DNA from: Leishmania infantum JPCM5
Taxonomy: Eukaryota; Euglenozoa; Kinetoplastea; Trypanosomatida; Trypanosomatidae
DNA length: 64,000 nucleotides
Reading direction: 5' to 3'
Assembly (NCBI RefSeq): GCF_000002875.2
Contig: NC_009414.2
Span: 62,001 to 126,000, forward strand
Positions 54,485-64,000 of this stretch are shown piece after piece. Within the stretch, counting starts at the first letter, position 1, and each line of letters opens with the position of its first letter. The notes beneath the pieces were generated by a model. That model made no database searches. It saw only the letters and a program-made list of their open reading frames with translations, and was not told the origin of the DNA. Position numbers and translations under genes: made by a program.

Positions 54485-56413
54485 CTAATCGGCCTTGACA
54501 CTCGCAAACAAGATACGGACGAACACCAGGGACGCCAGGAAGCCGACGGCGCCAAACATAAGCGCCACCGTCACGCAAGCCAGCCCCATGTACCCAAAGA
54601 ACAGGATCATCCCGAGAAAGCCCTTCACAACGGAGATGAACCAGTAGTACAAGACGCAGTACAGCATCAGCCACGCTCCGTACGACGCTGACACGAAGAA
54701 GGAGCGCCACCACCAGTGGTAGTTGAGGAGGCTCAGCTGGTTATAGGTGGAGAAGATAGATACCTGCGCCACAATGACCAACACCAGCACAAAGGCTGCA
54801 AGTAGGAAGGAGAACATGCGGTACGCGACGCCGAGCCACACACTGCTGAAGATGGACTGCAACTCCACATAGGACGCCGCCAGTGGCACGATGCCGAGAG
54901 CCACGTAGGAGAAAACGCCTTTCACGTACCACGGCTGCGGCGGGATCGTGCGCGGGATGGCGTTGATCTTTGCCGGGATCGAAATGTTGGAGCTGAAGCC
55001 GGCGACGGCGCCGCCGAAGCAAAGCGGCACCGAGACGCACAGCCACAGCGCCAGCAGGTAGAGGAGAGATGTGAAGGGCAGCGTGCTCGCCGCGTGGGAG
55101 CCGAGGTGTATAAAGTTGAGCGTGAGGTAAACCACGAAAAGAAACCCCGGCAGCGCGATGGACGTCAGAAAGATTGCCTGCCACGAGCGCCGCCGCAAGA
55201 GCTTAATGAGACTCGCCGTCACGAGCCCATTGACGCTGGAGAAGAGCACAAACAGCATCACAAGCAGCGATGCCAGCGTACCGCGCGAGTCGTGCGAGAG
55301 CATGCCAGCCACGGCAAAGAGCAGCGAGGCAATCACCATGCACATGATCTGCATGCCATTGCCGACAAGCACGGAGAGAAAGACAGCACCGCGCGGCGGC
55401 CGGAACACATCCCCATGCACAAGCTTCCATCCGCTGTCCTCGCGATCGCCCAGCAAGTCTTCCTCGTTGTAGGATAAGATGTCGCGCCGCACAGACCGCA
55501 CGAGGATGTACCACAGGAGCACCGACTGCAGCAGCACCAATGATAAGACGTTCACGATGGAGTGCCAGCGCGCCTTCGACTCGCGCGAATTGTCGTCGAC
55601 GTAGTTGTCCCAGCGCGTCTTCCACGGCGTCGTCGACACCACCCACTCAACGGAGTAGCTGAAGCGAATGCTCTCCATGGGCGTGATCTGCGGCTTGAGC
55701 ACGGCGGGAAAGGTGCAGGTGCCGTCCCCACCGAGCTCGCTGGTGTGATACACGCTGCGGGGCTGCACCTCGAACTGCACAATCCGCACCGTTAGCGAAT
55801 CTGCCGAGGTGATTGGGTAGTAGGAGACAATTAAGTGAAGGTGGTTGTACGCCTCTATAATCCCCGTTGCCACGGCCCTAGAGAAGTTGCCAAGCGGGAA
55901 GCCGGTGCGGATGCGACGGTGCTCGCCATCTACCGACGGCGCCTCCAGCGCCGGGAGTCCATCCAACACCAAGTGTGCCCGGTAGCGGCCCAAGATGCGC
56001 TTCTCGTACTGTTCCCTCTCGGCCGTGTTGAAACGCGCTGAGCAGATGAGAACACACTTCATGTCCGTCAGCACCTTCAGCCGAATGCCAGAGTCCTCCA
56101 GCGTTTCACCCATCAGCACCTGACCAATACTGCGACGCGATGGCGGCAGTGTGCTTTGGCTCAGTGACGCCGCGCACGGAAAAACGCTGCTCCACCGAAG
56201 CGGTACGATTTTCGAGCGAGATGTGACGGATTTCGCCAGAACGTGAACGGTCTCCCCCTGCGAGTACGCTAAGCCGAGGTCGTGCATAAAGGAAAAGCTG
56301 AAGCCGTAGGTGATGGACGAAGCCCAGCAAAGCACAACGACCACCACGCACAGCGCCGCCCGCAGCGTGGCCGGCGCGGCTGGCAAGCGAGTAGGCACTT
56401 CACGACGTCCCAT
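54485..56413 (-). CDS. TM9SF/EMP70 nine-transmembrane protein
   Basis: Endomembrane protein 70 family, acting in the Golgi-endosome system. The protein is 642 aa, the usual length. A signal peptide (about 15-38) is followed by a lumenal domain to about 280, with the family blocks near the YAQGE-like SQGETVHVLA and the later YSVEWV (about 254-259). Nine hydrophobic segments then fill the C-terminal half, beginning with IVNVLSLVLLQSVLLWYILV (about 287-306). The C-terminus ends SVKAD, matching the K-x-D/E motif that in plant and yeast members binds COPI and holds the protein in the Golgi. The ATG at 56413 starts the signal peptide. Function in sorting membrane proteins with long transmembrane segments is known for relatives; the cargo here is unknown. 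Confidence 0.97.
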   Translation of the reverse strand: MGRREVPTRLPAAPATLRAALCVVVVVLCWASSITYGFSFSFMHDLGLAYSQGETVHVLAKSVTSRSKIVPLRWSSVFPCAASLSQSTLPPSRRSIGQVLMGETLEDSGIRLKVLTDMKCVLICSARFNTAEREQYEKRILGRYRAHLVLDGLPALEAPSVDGEHRRIRTGFPLGNFSRAVATGIIEAYNHLHLIVSYYPITSADSLTVRIVQFEVQPRSVYHTSELGGDGTCTFPAVLKPQITPMESIRFSYSVEWVVSTTPWKTRWDNYVDDNSRESKARWHSIVNVLSLVLLQSVLLWYILVRSVRRDILSYNEEDLLGDREDSGWKLVHGDVFRPPRGAVFLSVLVGNGMQIMCMVIASLLFAVAGMLSHDSRGTLASLLVMLFVLFSSVNGLVTASLIKLLRRRSWQAIFLTSIALPGFLFVVYLTLNFIHLGSHAASTLPFTSLLYLLALWLCVSVPLCFGGAVAGFSSNISIPAKINAIPRTIPPQPWYVKGVFSYVALGIVPLAASYVELQSIFSSVWLGVAYRMFSFLLAAFVLVLVIVAQVSIFSTYNQLSLLNYHWWWRSFFVSASYGAWLMLYCVLYYWFISVVKGFLGMILFFGYMGLACVTVALMFGAVGFLASLVFVRILFASVKAD

Positions 56414-57996
56414 GGCGCTCCTCTTTCTTTGAGCCTAACTATGTGCGTGTGGGTTCGCCACAGCACTGGTGCGATGGTGGTGGGGTGGAGTAGAGCGGCG
56501 AGACCGATGTTGAAAGGGGAATACAAGGAGCTCCTCGTGTGTATGTGTGTGGAGGAGGGCGAGGAGGAGGGCGTTGAGCGGTACAGGGAGGTGTTGGCGA
56601 CGACGTCACGAGTGCGTTCGCGCGCGGCATGGGCAGCACACAGAGGTGATCAATAAGGAGGGAGAAGCAAAGTTTGCGAAGAGTGCATCCGCGAAGGAAG
56701 CAAGGGGCATGCAGAGAGCGAAAGGTGGGGACGGCGGTGAGCACCTTCTGTCCCTCCGCATCACTCCAGGGTCGCTCACTGAAGGTTCGGGAACCGGCAG
56801 ATTATCAAGAGGGAGAGGGTCGCTTGTGAGAAAACTGCGAGTGCGTCTGCAAGCGCATGTGTGAAGATTGTCGTTGCTGTGCTGGAGTACATGGGCGTGC
56901 ACATTTTGCGTCCCCCCTTCCTTCAGCTGCTCCCTTCAATCTCCCTCTCTGCCCCAGCCGACCATCCCTCTGTCGCCCACTGCCCTCGTGAAGAGACGCG
57001 CGTGCGCACAGCTGCAAGCGTACGCAGATTGCGTGAGGGAGACACGAAGAACCGAGAGAGAGAATGGGGAAGAGGAGAGGAGAGGAGAAGCGGCAGAAGG
57101 AGCAAGTTGGCAAACAGCAAAATGCATGTGCTCGTCGGGTAGGGGGCACATTGGGGCGTGTGGCATTGCAGTAGAACGCCAGGACACAAACCCGGACCAC
57201 CGAAGAGAGGGAGAGATAGGTACACACGGGGCGGGGCGGCACACGAGTATAAAAGTGCACATGAAGTCGACAAACACACGGGTGTAGGGAATAGGGTCAA
57301 TGGCAGAAGGGCGGGCGAGCAAGCAAGCGGGAATAGTGTAGCGAGGGATGGGGGGAGGGAGGCTGAAAAGGGATTGCGACGGCATCGACAACGGCAGCAG
57401 GCGAGAGCAGTGACGACCGCCCGAGAGAGCAAAGCACCCGTTTACTTGCAAGCGCGCAACAACGGCCGCACACGCACACACGCGCTCACACGCAGAGAGA
57501 GAGAGAGAGACAGAGACGCACAACGGCCTACGCCGAAGACACCAAAGCAAACGGGCAAGGCGACAAGAAAGTGCGGCTGAGAGACGGGAAGCGATGATGT
57601 AACGGCTCACCTCCGCCGGCGCTCTTATTTGTCGATCGGGAGAGTTGATGTCGCTGGAAACGCGGCCGTTGAGTGAAGACTTGAAAAAAGTGCGCAGAGG
57701 AGGAGGACAATGAGAGCGATCACGGAGAGCAGCAACAGAGCGAGATCTGCAGTGACGCATAGCGAGAAAAGGAAAGTCAGAGACGGAGACGGAGAGAGAG
57801 GTGTAGAGAAGGCGCTGATGGCCCCCACCCCTCCAGATCTCACCCGCTTACACCCCCTAGCAACTATATGCCATCCCACATCACCGCTTTCCGCCCTCTC
57901 GGCACAAGCGCTTGCTCCAGCACCTCCACCATCAAGCGCCCCGCCCATCGACTTTAATCGGGATCGGCGTGCGCGCATCGAAAGCCTCGATGGCGC
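56414..57996. other. Intergenic region, 1.58 kb
   Basis: 3' flank of the MAP kinase and 5' flank of TM9SF. GA repeats at 57072-57098 and 57497-57511. No gene is supported. Confidence 0.6.
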
Positions 57997-59229
57997 TCAG
58001 CTGCCCCGGGTAGACGCAAACTTTCCGATCTCATCTATAAAGAGATGGCGAAGTTGTGGGATGGTGAAGGCGGTGCCGTCGGCATCCCAGCGGTATATTC
58101 GCTCCGCCTCGCAGCCGCCAATGGTCTCCTGTGGGCCGCGCACGTCCGACAGCCACGCATGCGCTATGGACTCCTTCGCTGTGCGCCGCTTCTCGGGGTT
58201 GTAACGAAGTAGTCCAAAGATGAAGTCGACGAACTCGGCGTAGTACTCCTCCGGCGGGCGTGGCTGAGGGCGGGCGATGGTGGCGCCCTCCGCAGCGATC
58301 GCCTCCTCTAGCTCCGTGTCGAAGCTGTCATAAAAGGTGGTCTCGTCAAAGCGACGCCGCAGCTCCGGGGCGTACTCCTCGAGCTTCTTCCCCTTGCTAG
58401 GGGGCAGGGAGGAGAGGTAGTGTATCGCCTCCGTTGACGTGCTCGGCGGCAGGTCACGTGCCAGGTCCGGTATGCCCAGCAACTCCACTATGAGATTGAT
58501 CTGGTTGATGTAGTCTTTGCCAGGGAAGAGCGGCTTGCCGGTGAACATCTCTGCCGCAAGGCATCCAACAGCCCACATGTCCGCGCTGTAGTTGCAGTGC
58601 TTGCACACCAGCAGCAACTCTGGTGGCCGGTACCACCGCGTGAACACATACTGTGTCATGGTGTCGTCATGCCCGATACCCCGCGCGAGGCCGAAGTCGC
58701 CCAGCTTAAGGTTGCACTCCGAGTCTGTCAGCAGGTTCCCCGGCTTCAGGTCTCGGTGCAGCACATGAGCGCTGTGAATGTATTGCAGTGCGCACAGCAG
58801 CTGAAGGGTGAAGTACTGCCCGTGCCCGGCGGCGAGACGGATGCGTGGGGAGCGCAGGATGGCGTCCATGTCCGACTCCATCAAGTCGGTCACAACGTAG
58901 AGCTCGCTGTACGTGTCGACCGGGTCCGGTGACTTGAAGAGATCCTTGAGGGAGAGGATGTTGGGGTGCTTGAGATAGGCTAACAGCTTCACCTCCCGCA
59001 AGACGCGCTTTGCATCGACGGCATCGTCGAAGAGGTGCGTCACCTTCTTAATCGCCACCGGCTCGTTCGTCACCGCGTCCACGGCGCTGCACACAAAGCC
59101 GTAAGCGCCACGCCCCACAAAGTGCTGAACGTTGTAGCGCTCTGGGACCTCAAGGCGGTAGTCGTTCACACCAAAGACGTAAACCTTGTTGCCAGCCGCG
59201 TTAGGGCCCTCTACCTTGGTGAGTATCAT
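57997..59229 (-). CDS. MPK5: MAP kinase with TQY activation motif
   Basis: CMGC-group protein kinase of 410 aa. All core motifs are intact: Gly loop GRGAYG (39-44), catalytic Lys in AIKK (K61), HRDLKPGN (158-165), DFG (178-180), the lip TQY (192-194) and TRWYRPPEL (197-205). The Gln between the Thr and Tyr distinguishes it from the common TEY and TDY types. There is an insert with a Cys pair after the lip (LVCKHCN, 207-213) and another in the C-lobe near 300-335. From memory the MAP kinase of this chromosomal block is MPK5 in Leishmania and MAPK5 in T. brucei, linked to differentiation and virulence. The symbol rests on that synteny; the TQY lip would also be compatible with MPK4. The ATG at 59229 gives the normal short N-terminus. 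Confidence 0.94.
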   Translation of the reverse strand: MILTKVEGPNAAGNKVYVFGVNDYRLEVPERYNVQHFVGRGAYGFVCSAVDAVTNEPVAIKKVTHLFDDAVDAKRVLREVKLLAYLKHPNILSLKDLFKSPDPVDTYSELYVVTDLMESDMDAILRSPRIRLAAGHGQYFTLQLLCALQYIHSAHVLHRDLKPGNLLTDSECNLKLGDFGLARGIGHDDTMTQYVFTRWYRPPELLLVCKHCNYSADMWAVGCLAAEMFTGKPLFPGKDYINQINLIVELLGIPDLARDLPPSTSTEAIHYLSSLPPSKGKKLEEYAPELRRRFDETTFYDSFDTELEEAIAAEGATIARPQPRPPEEYYAEFVDFIFGLLRYNPEKRRTAKESIAHAWLSDVRGPQETIGGCEAERIYRWDADGTAFTIPQLRHLFIDEIGKFASTRGS

Positions 59230-62200
59230 TGCCGCCCACACTGTCCCCGATCCCGGGTAATCTCTGTAGCTGCCCCTCCTCTGCTCGCTCGACTCTCTCG
59301 TCGTGTGCGGTTGTACCCCCACACCACCACCCTATGTATGGCGACAGGGGCAACACGTGAGAAGAATGCGGAATGGGCCGAGAGGGGAAGACGAGGGCGT
59401 GGCGCGTGCCGCACCAAATACACACGTGTATTTGTCGCTTTCCTCTTCTCCCGCTGGGCGCATCGGCGAGTGCGTTTGTGTTGCCTCGCCGCTCAGCGCT
59501 CAAGTTAGCACGCACACGTTTTATATGCGCACAGATGTACGAGTGTATGTTTGTGTATGTGTGTGTGTGCGTTCCTGCTTAAACAGATACGCGCACCTGT
59601 GCGTGGCGAGAAGGGAGGGGCGCGGCAAAGGAGGCACGGAGAGGTGAAGCAAGAGAAAAGGACGTCATTCGTGATAGCGCAAGAGACCGCAGGAGCAGTC
59701 GTGGCTCTCGTAGTGTGCCCTCTCGTCTTCCCTACTATGGGCACGGCAACGCGGTGGTGTGCGGACTCATTGAAGCGCGTCGAACACAAGAAAGCAACAA
59801 GATGAAAAGCGATGGCAGGCAGGGGTTGGGGCGAAGCACGATCGGAACACACACAAACACGTGCACGTGCTCACGCAGCCGCACTGGCGCACATTGCACA
59901 ACTAGCTGAGTGAGCCTGCACGCGTCCTTAAACCAGTGCCCAGTCGGCACTGTGCGCTTGAATGCGCATAGATGGAGGATAGAGAGAGAGGCGGAGAGGG
60001 GTGGGGTGAGGTGGGTCCTGTGGCAGTCTGTATTCGCTTTTCTCGCGCGCGTGTATGTGTGTGCTCCTTTTCACCGCACAAGAGAGGAGTTCAAGGCGTT
60101 GCATCGCGTTCGTCCCTGGATAGCTTCTTGATACTTCGAGTTGATAGTGACACAGGCACAGATGAAGAGATAGAGCAAAGAGGATGCAGCTACAGCGGGC
60201 ACACACGCACACACACAGAGAGAGAACAAAACGAGCCGGCCAAAGAAAGGAAAAAGAACAGGCGTAAACAACAACAGCGACGACGACAGCATGATCAAAA
60301 TCAGCGCGCAGGCACATACACACACAGGCTCACAGGTGCCCCACCCCACGTTTGCTTCCGAAGCTCTCCTTCTCTGCTGCTGCTCTCTTCAGCGTGCCAC
60401 ACACAGACACACACACACACACACTCGACGCACGCCATCGAGCAAGCAAACATATGAAAGAACACCATCAAATAGAGAGAGGTGGGGGAGAGACGTACAC
60501 ATACACACCACGCAGAACAGGGCAAACAGAGCCACCGTCACCATCCCCTTTTGCTTTTTATTCGGCCTCTCAGGTCTTTCGCTCGAAGGGGACGACAAGA
60601 GGGAGGCGGCACACGCGAACAAAAAAAAAAGATGAGCATCAAAAGAAAGACCCGGAGTGAGTGTGCGATGGAGGGAGAGGGGGAGGGGAAGGAGGGGGTG
60701 TCTCAGTGGGGCATCAGAGGGGGGGGGGGCACACGACCGCTGCGGCAGACAAGGCGCGCCTCCTTCCTCTCCTTCACTCGGTCTTTCTCTGTTGTTTTTC
60801 CGTCACGCCCGCCACCCCCTCTCCCACACAGAAGAAAAAGAGGCTATCGCAGCCAGTGCCAATGCACACAAGAAAACAAGGAAAAGGATGAGGCGCAGTG
60901 GTCGCAGTGGCAGTCAGGGCCTCAATGTCTGATCAGCCGCTTCTCCATCCTCTCCTCCGAGACGTGCCACTACCTGCTTGCTCCCTCAGCCTACCCCAGC
61001 CCTTACGCGCAGACGCACATACGCGCCAACAAGCACACGAACAGATACAGGGAGCGGGAAAGGGGAAAGGGGTAGGAAGGCGTACAAACACGCACACGCA
61101 TACAGATTCACAGCCCGCTCGTACAAGACAGGACAGCACAGCCAATACAAGCCGAAAGATGAGAAGCGAAGGAAACCAAGACAAGCGCGGAAAAAAAAAA
61201 TGAACAGGCAAACGGAACATCACAAGACCGTGAACGCCCACCTAGCCCTACACGCGGACACGAGAGACCGGCAAGGGGGATAGGAACGAGGGAGAGAGAA
61301 GGGTGGAGAGCTACAAACACGCGGTGAAGGAAGACGGAGGAGGACCAGATCAATGCGCTCATGCCTCCGCAGTCAAGTGCACGTGTGCAGCGTGAGCATG
61401 CACGCGGGTCTGTGATGTGGGTTGTTCTCGGGTAGAGGAGGGGCGATCGTGGAGCGAGGAGGAGAGCGACGTCATCGCACACGCATGCGGTTGTGCTGGC
61501 GCAAGCCGCTGAGAGAAGACCCCGCCGCTGCTTTCCAGCCCATCATCGAGAGGCGTGTATACGTGGACGTCCGTGTCTTCGCGTATACTTCACCGGCTTC
61601 CCAGCTCCATCTCGGTCGCCCACTCCTCCTCCCTAACAACGCTATTGAGCTTGATATTGAGGGGAGTAGTCACGGCCGGCAACGATTCCGGCATGGAGAA
61701 AGCTCAGCGGTGCCTTTGCGTCGACGCGCCCAAGCGATGGTTGACGGAAGAGACACTTTTCATCCATCACTACCTCATAGCATCTCTTCACTCGCCACGT
61801 TAGTCCCACTACCCATACGGCCCCTCCTCCTCCTCTTGCATCCCTCCAGTAGCACTAATACACTCCTCCTCCACTCCATGGGTACCACCCCTCGCCACCC
61901 TCTCTATTTCCCTATCTGCTTGGCAGCGCACACATACTGCATACAAGCCCGAAGAAGAAAAACATATACAGAAATAAAGGAAAGAGGCAGACAGACAGAC
62001 AGAGCGCTGAGGTGTGTGCAGTTGACTTCCTTGGCGTGCCCCTCTCTTCCGCCATCCAGGGCCACCGCTTCCACCGCCACCCACCACCCTCCAGCCCCAA
62101 TCCCTCCATTTCTCTGTCCGACTGTATAGGCGTGCGTGCGTAGGTATGTAAGTGTGTACATGTTGCTCTCTCAGGTTCATCGCCTCTTCCAGGCACAAGG

Positions 62201-62393
62201 TGCGATTGCCCGCGCATTACGCCGTCCGCCGCACAAGCAGTCCGTAGCACGGTGCCGAGACGAGCTCCGAGCATGCAAACACCAGAATATAACAACACGC
62301 ATACGTGGGCTAAGAGGCGAGAGGCAGGAAGGAGTGACGCATAGGGGCAATAGGGAGGAGGATCGCCGTGGGAAGGTGACGGCGGCATGTCCG
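59230..62393. other. Intergenic region, 3.16 kb, PP2C 3' flank
   Basis: No gene with sensible composition on either strand. Contains CA repeats (60397-60424), A10 (60621-60630), G11 (about 60719-60729), A9 (about 61192-61200), TG-rich sequence (59550-59570) and GA runs. It is probably the long 3' UTR of the PP2C gene plus the splice region of the MAP kinase. Confidence 0.6.
60397..60424. repeat. (CA)n microsatellite, imperfect
   Basis: About 13 CA units with one interruption (CAGACA), lying in the PP2C 3' flank. Confidence 0.85.
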
Positions 62394-63548
62394 CTACGAG
62401 CTGTTGCCCGTATTGGCGAGCGCCTCAAAGAAGCTCTTCTCGTTTCCTGGCGCGGGGCCCTTGCCGAAGAAGGACCATTCCGTCTCCACATCCACCTCGT
62501 CGCTCATCTCGAAGGCGGTTCGCATCACAGGCGGCTGCGAATTCAACTTGTTCTTGGAGAACGCCTGCAGAAGCTGGTAGCGCGTCTGTAGCGCTGCCGC
62601 CGTCGTGGTGTGGCCGAGCTCCGCCATCTGCGCGTAGGCGGCGCGGCAGGGCTGCTGATTGCGCGGAAATGGCGGCCCCGGGACGAAGGATGTGGCGCCG
62701 AACGACTTTACCTTGGAAGCGCCCTCGGCCAGCTGCACCACTAAGCAGGAGATGTTGTCCTTGCTGCCGCACCGGATCGCCTCATCGCAAACGCGGCACG
62801 CTACAACCGCCAAGTCGTCCCAGCAGTTTTGCTGCTGCTCCCACACAAACTGGCAAACGTCCTCGTTGGAGAAGTTGCCCTCGAAGACGCCGTCACAGGC
62901 GAGAATGACAAAGTCGTTCGGCTCGCATTGCAGCACCGACACGTCGGGCACGGCAATCACCTTCTGCATTCGGTAGTCCTTCGTCCCCTTTACCTTGAAA
63001 GACGCATCACCGAAGGCGCGCGATACAGCAAGGTCTCCGTCGACGCGGTTGCTGACTACACTGCCGCCGCAGGCAACGATGCGCTCCGTCTCTCCCGGAA
63101 TGTACGGCTTGTGGTCCTCAGTGGCGAAAATCAGTTTGCCGCCGCGGCAGACGAGGATGCGGGAGTCGCCGACGTTAGCGATGGTCACTGTGAGGTCCTT
63201 GCGGATGACGCAAAAGGTGCCGGTGGTGCCGCCCTCGGTGTTGGCCTTCATGTAGGCCTCATCCACCTCTATGCATACCTTCTCTAACATCTCCGCCGTG
63301 ATCGTCTCCGGCAGCTTCTTTAGCCGCTGTGGCAGCTCCCTCGCCACGTAGGCGCTACACTCGGCGTTACTATGTCCATCGAAGATGCCAAAGTACGCCA
63401 CGTCGGCGTCGTCGGTAGCGACTAGCATGTGCGCATCCTCCATGGAGTTGCGAAAGCCGTTCTGCGAGGCGCAGGCAGCGTTTACAAAAGAGTTCCCTGC
63501 ACGATCCACGACCTTGCTAAGGATCGGCTTCGGTAGCATAAGGCCCAT
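62394..63548 (-). CDS. PP2C-family (PPM) serine/threonine phosphatase
   Basis: Metal-dependent phosphatase of 384 aa with the whole PPM motif set: R33 and SMEDAH (35-40), FGIFDGHS with metal-binding D57 (53-60), ANVGDSR (124-130), LAVSRAFGD (173-181), DFVILACDG with D219 (212-220) and KDNIS (263-267). All metal ligands appear intact, so it should be active. About 110 residues follow the catalytic domain. Protein starts Met-Gly, but residue 6 is Pro, so N-myristoylation is unlikely. The ATG at 63548 is the natural start; the upstream open frame contains His/Thr repeats from a microsatellite. It is next to the MAP kinase, but adjacency in a polycistron is not proof that they act together. Confidence 0.97.
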   Translation of the reverse strand: MGLMLPKPILSKVVDRAGNSFVNAACASQNGFRNSMEDAHMLVATDDADVAYFGIFDGHSNAECSAYVARELPQRLKKLPETITAEMLEKVCIEVDEAYMKANTEGGTTGTFCVIRKDLTVTIANVGDSRILVCRGGKLIFATEDHKPYIPGETERIVACGGSVVSNRVDGDLAVSRAFGDASFKVKGTKDYRMQKVIAVPDVSVLQCEPNDFVILACDGVFEGNFSNEDVCQFVWEQQQNCWDDLAVVACRVCDEAIRCGSKDNISCLVVQLAEGASKVKSFGATSFVPGPPFPRNQQPCRAAYAQMAELGHTTTAAALQTRYQLLQAFSKNKLNSQPPVMRTAFEMSDEVDVETEWSFFGKGPAPGNEKSFFEALANTGNSS

Positions 63549-64000
63549 CTTGGCGGGGAGGGGTGGGGGAGCGTCCCGGGGGGTGTGGTGTGTATAGGTA
63601 TGGGTATGGGTGTGGGTATGGTCAAGATACAGAGAAGGCGTTTTGGCGGAAACGGCGTATGGGGCGTACCACGTGACGGTGAGGGCTGCAGTCAAGGGGC
63701 AGACGGACGTGGCAGGCGAGGGTGGGGAGGACTCGGAAGGCACAGGTGTGGATGTGTGTCTAACTGCGTAGCACGACGCACACGATCAGGCCAGGACAGC
63801 AACACGATGTGACCGTGATGAGACGAATAGCTGATAAGGTGAGAGGGGAACGGGTTGGAGTGGCCAACGCGTGAAAGACAGAAGGACGCCGCAAAGAGAA
63901 AGCGTGAACTGAGTAGTGATTGAGGGAGGGGGGCAGGAGAGAGAAGGGGGGGACAAGCAGGCAGAGGGGGAATGTGTATGAGGGGTGGAGGGCAAGGAGG
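63549..64000. other. 5' flank of the PP2C gene, to window end
   Basis: About 450 bp containing TATGGG/TGTGGG-type short repeats (63595-63622) and GA-rich runs near 63920-63950, probable splice-signal sequence. No gene seen before the window ends. Confidence 0.5.

Noticed and set aside
1..64000. Search for tRNA, rRNA, snoRNA clusters, CRISPR arrays and strand-switch regions
   Set aside because: No tRNA B-box in a cloverleaf context, no repeat-spacer array and no change of coding strand were noticed. Small snoRNAs could not be excluded by eye.

Overview
The window looks like nuclear DNA of a Leishmania-type trypanosomatid. Every convincing gene lies on the minus strand, none has an intron, and nothing credible is encoded on the plus strand. 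This is the layout of a directional (polycistronic) gene cluster. Intergenic spaces of 0.6-3.2 kb are full of purine runs on the plus strand (polypyrimidine tracts for the transcripts) and microsatellites. The repeats match Leishmania SIDER2 retroposons. From memory, the order DIM1 - PAN2 - C2H2 zinc-finger protein - ATG4 - ... - KU80 - kinesin - MAP kinase agrees with a block on Leishmania major chromosome 30 and Trypanosoma brucei chromosome 6. I cannot fix the species.

Reading from low to high coordinates (opposite to transcription): DIM1 rRNA dimethylase (136-1260); a small hypothetical gene (1902-2438); a VHS-like/RanBP2-zinc-finger protein (3695-4855); a divergent mitochondrial carrier (6719-7774); an unrecognised 596-aa protein (8757-10547); PAN2 deadenylase (11431-14829); an eight-finger, probably mitochondrial C2H2 protein (16459-18708); ATG4 peptidase (20178-21362); a LIM-like protein (22647-23261); a 1588-aa type I surface or secretory protein (25519-30285); a small acidic, probably mitochondrial protein (31883-32329); an FKBP15/WAFL-like protein (33555-37742); a SUN-like ER protein (38723-40483); a TBC1D23-like protein (41443-44022); KU80 (45459-47855); a kinesin (51063-52895); a TM9SF/EMP70 protein (54485-56413); a MAP kinase with a TQY lip (57997-59229); and a PP2C phosphatase (62394-63548).

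There is no operon-type functional unit. Genes in such clusters are co-transcribed and then separated by trans-splicing and polyadenylation, so control is expected to be mostly post-transcriptional. The cluster still holds several membrane-traffic genes (VHS-like, FKBP15-like, TBC1D23-like, TM9SF, ATG4, kinesin) and several RNA genes (DIM1, PAN2, C2H2 protein).

The most interesting features are in the KU80 region. KU80 is bracketed by two nearly identical ~560-bp SIDER2 copies in direct orientation, and a 163-bp truncated copy lies in inverted orientation beyond the TBC1D23-like gene. The KU80 protein keeps what looks like a full DNA-PKcs-binding C-terminal domain and acidic tail, although trypanosomatids are not known to have DNA-PKcs. 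I saw no tRNA, rRNA, CRISPR array or strand-switch region.
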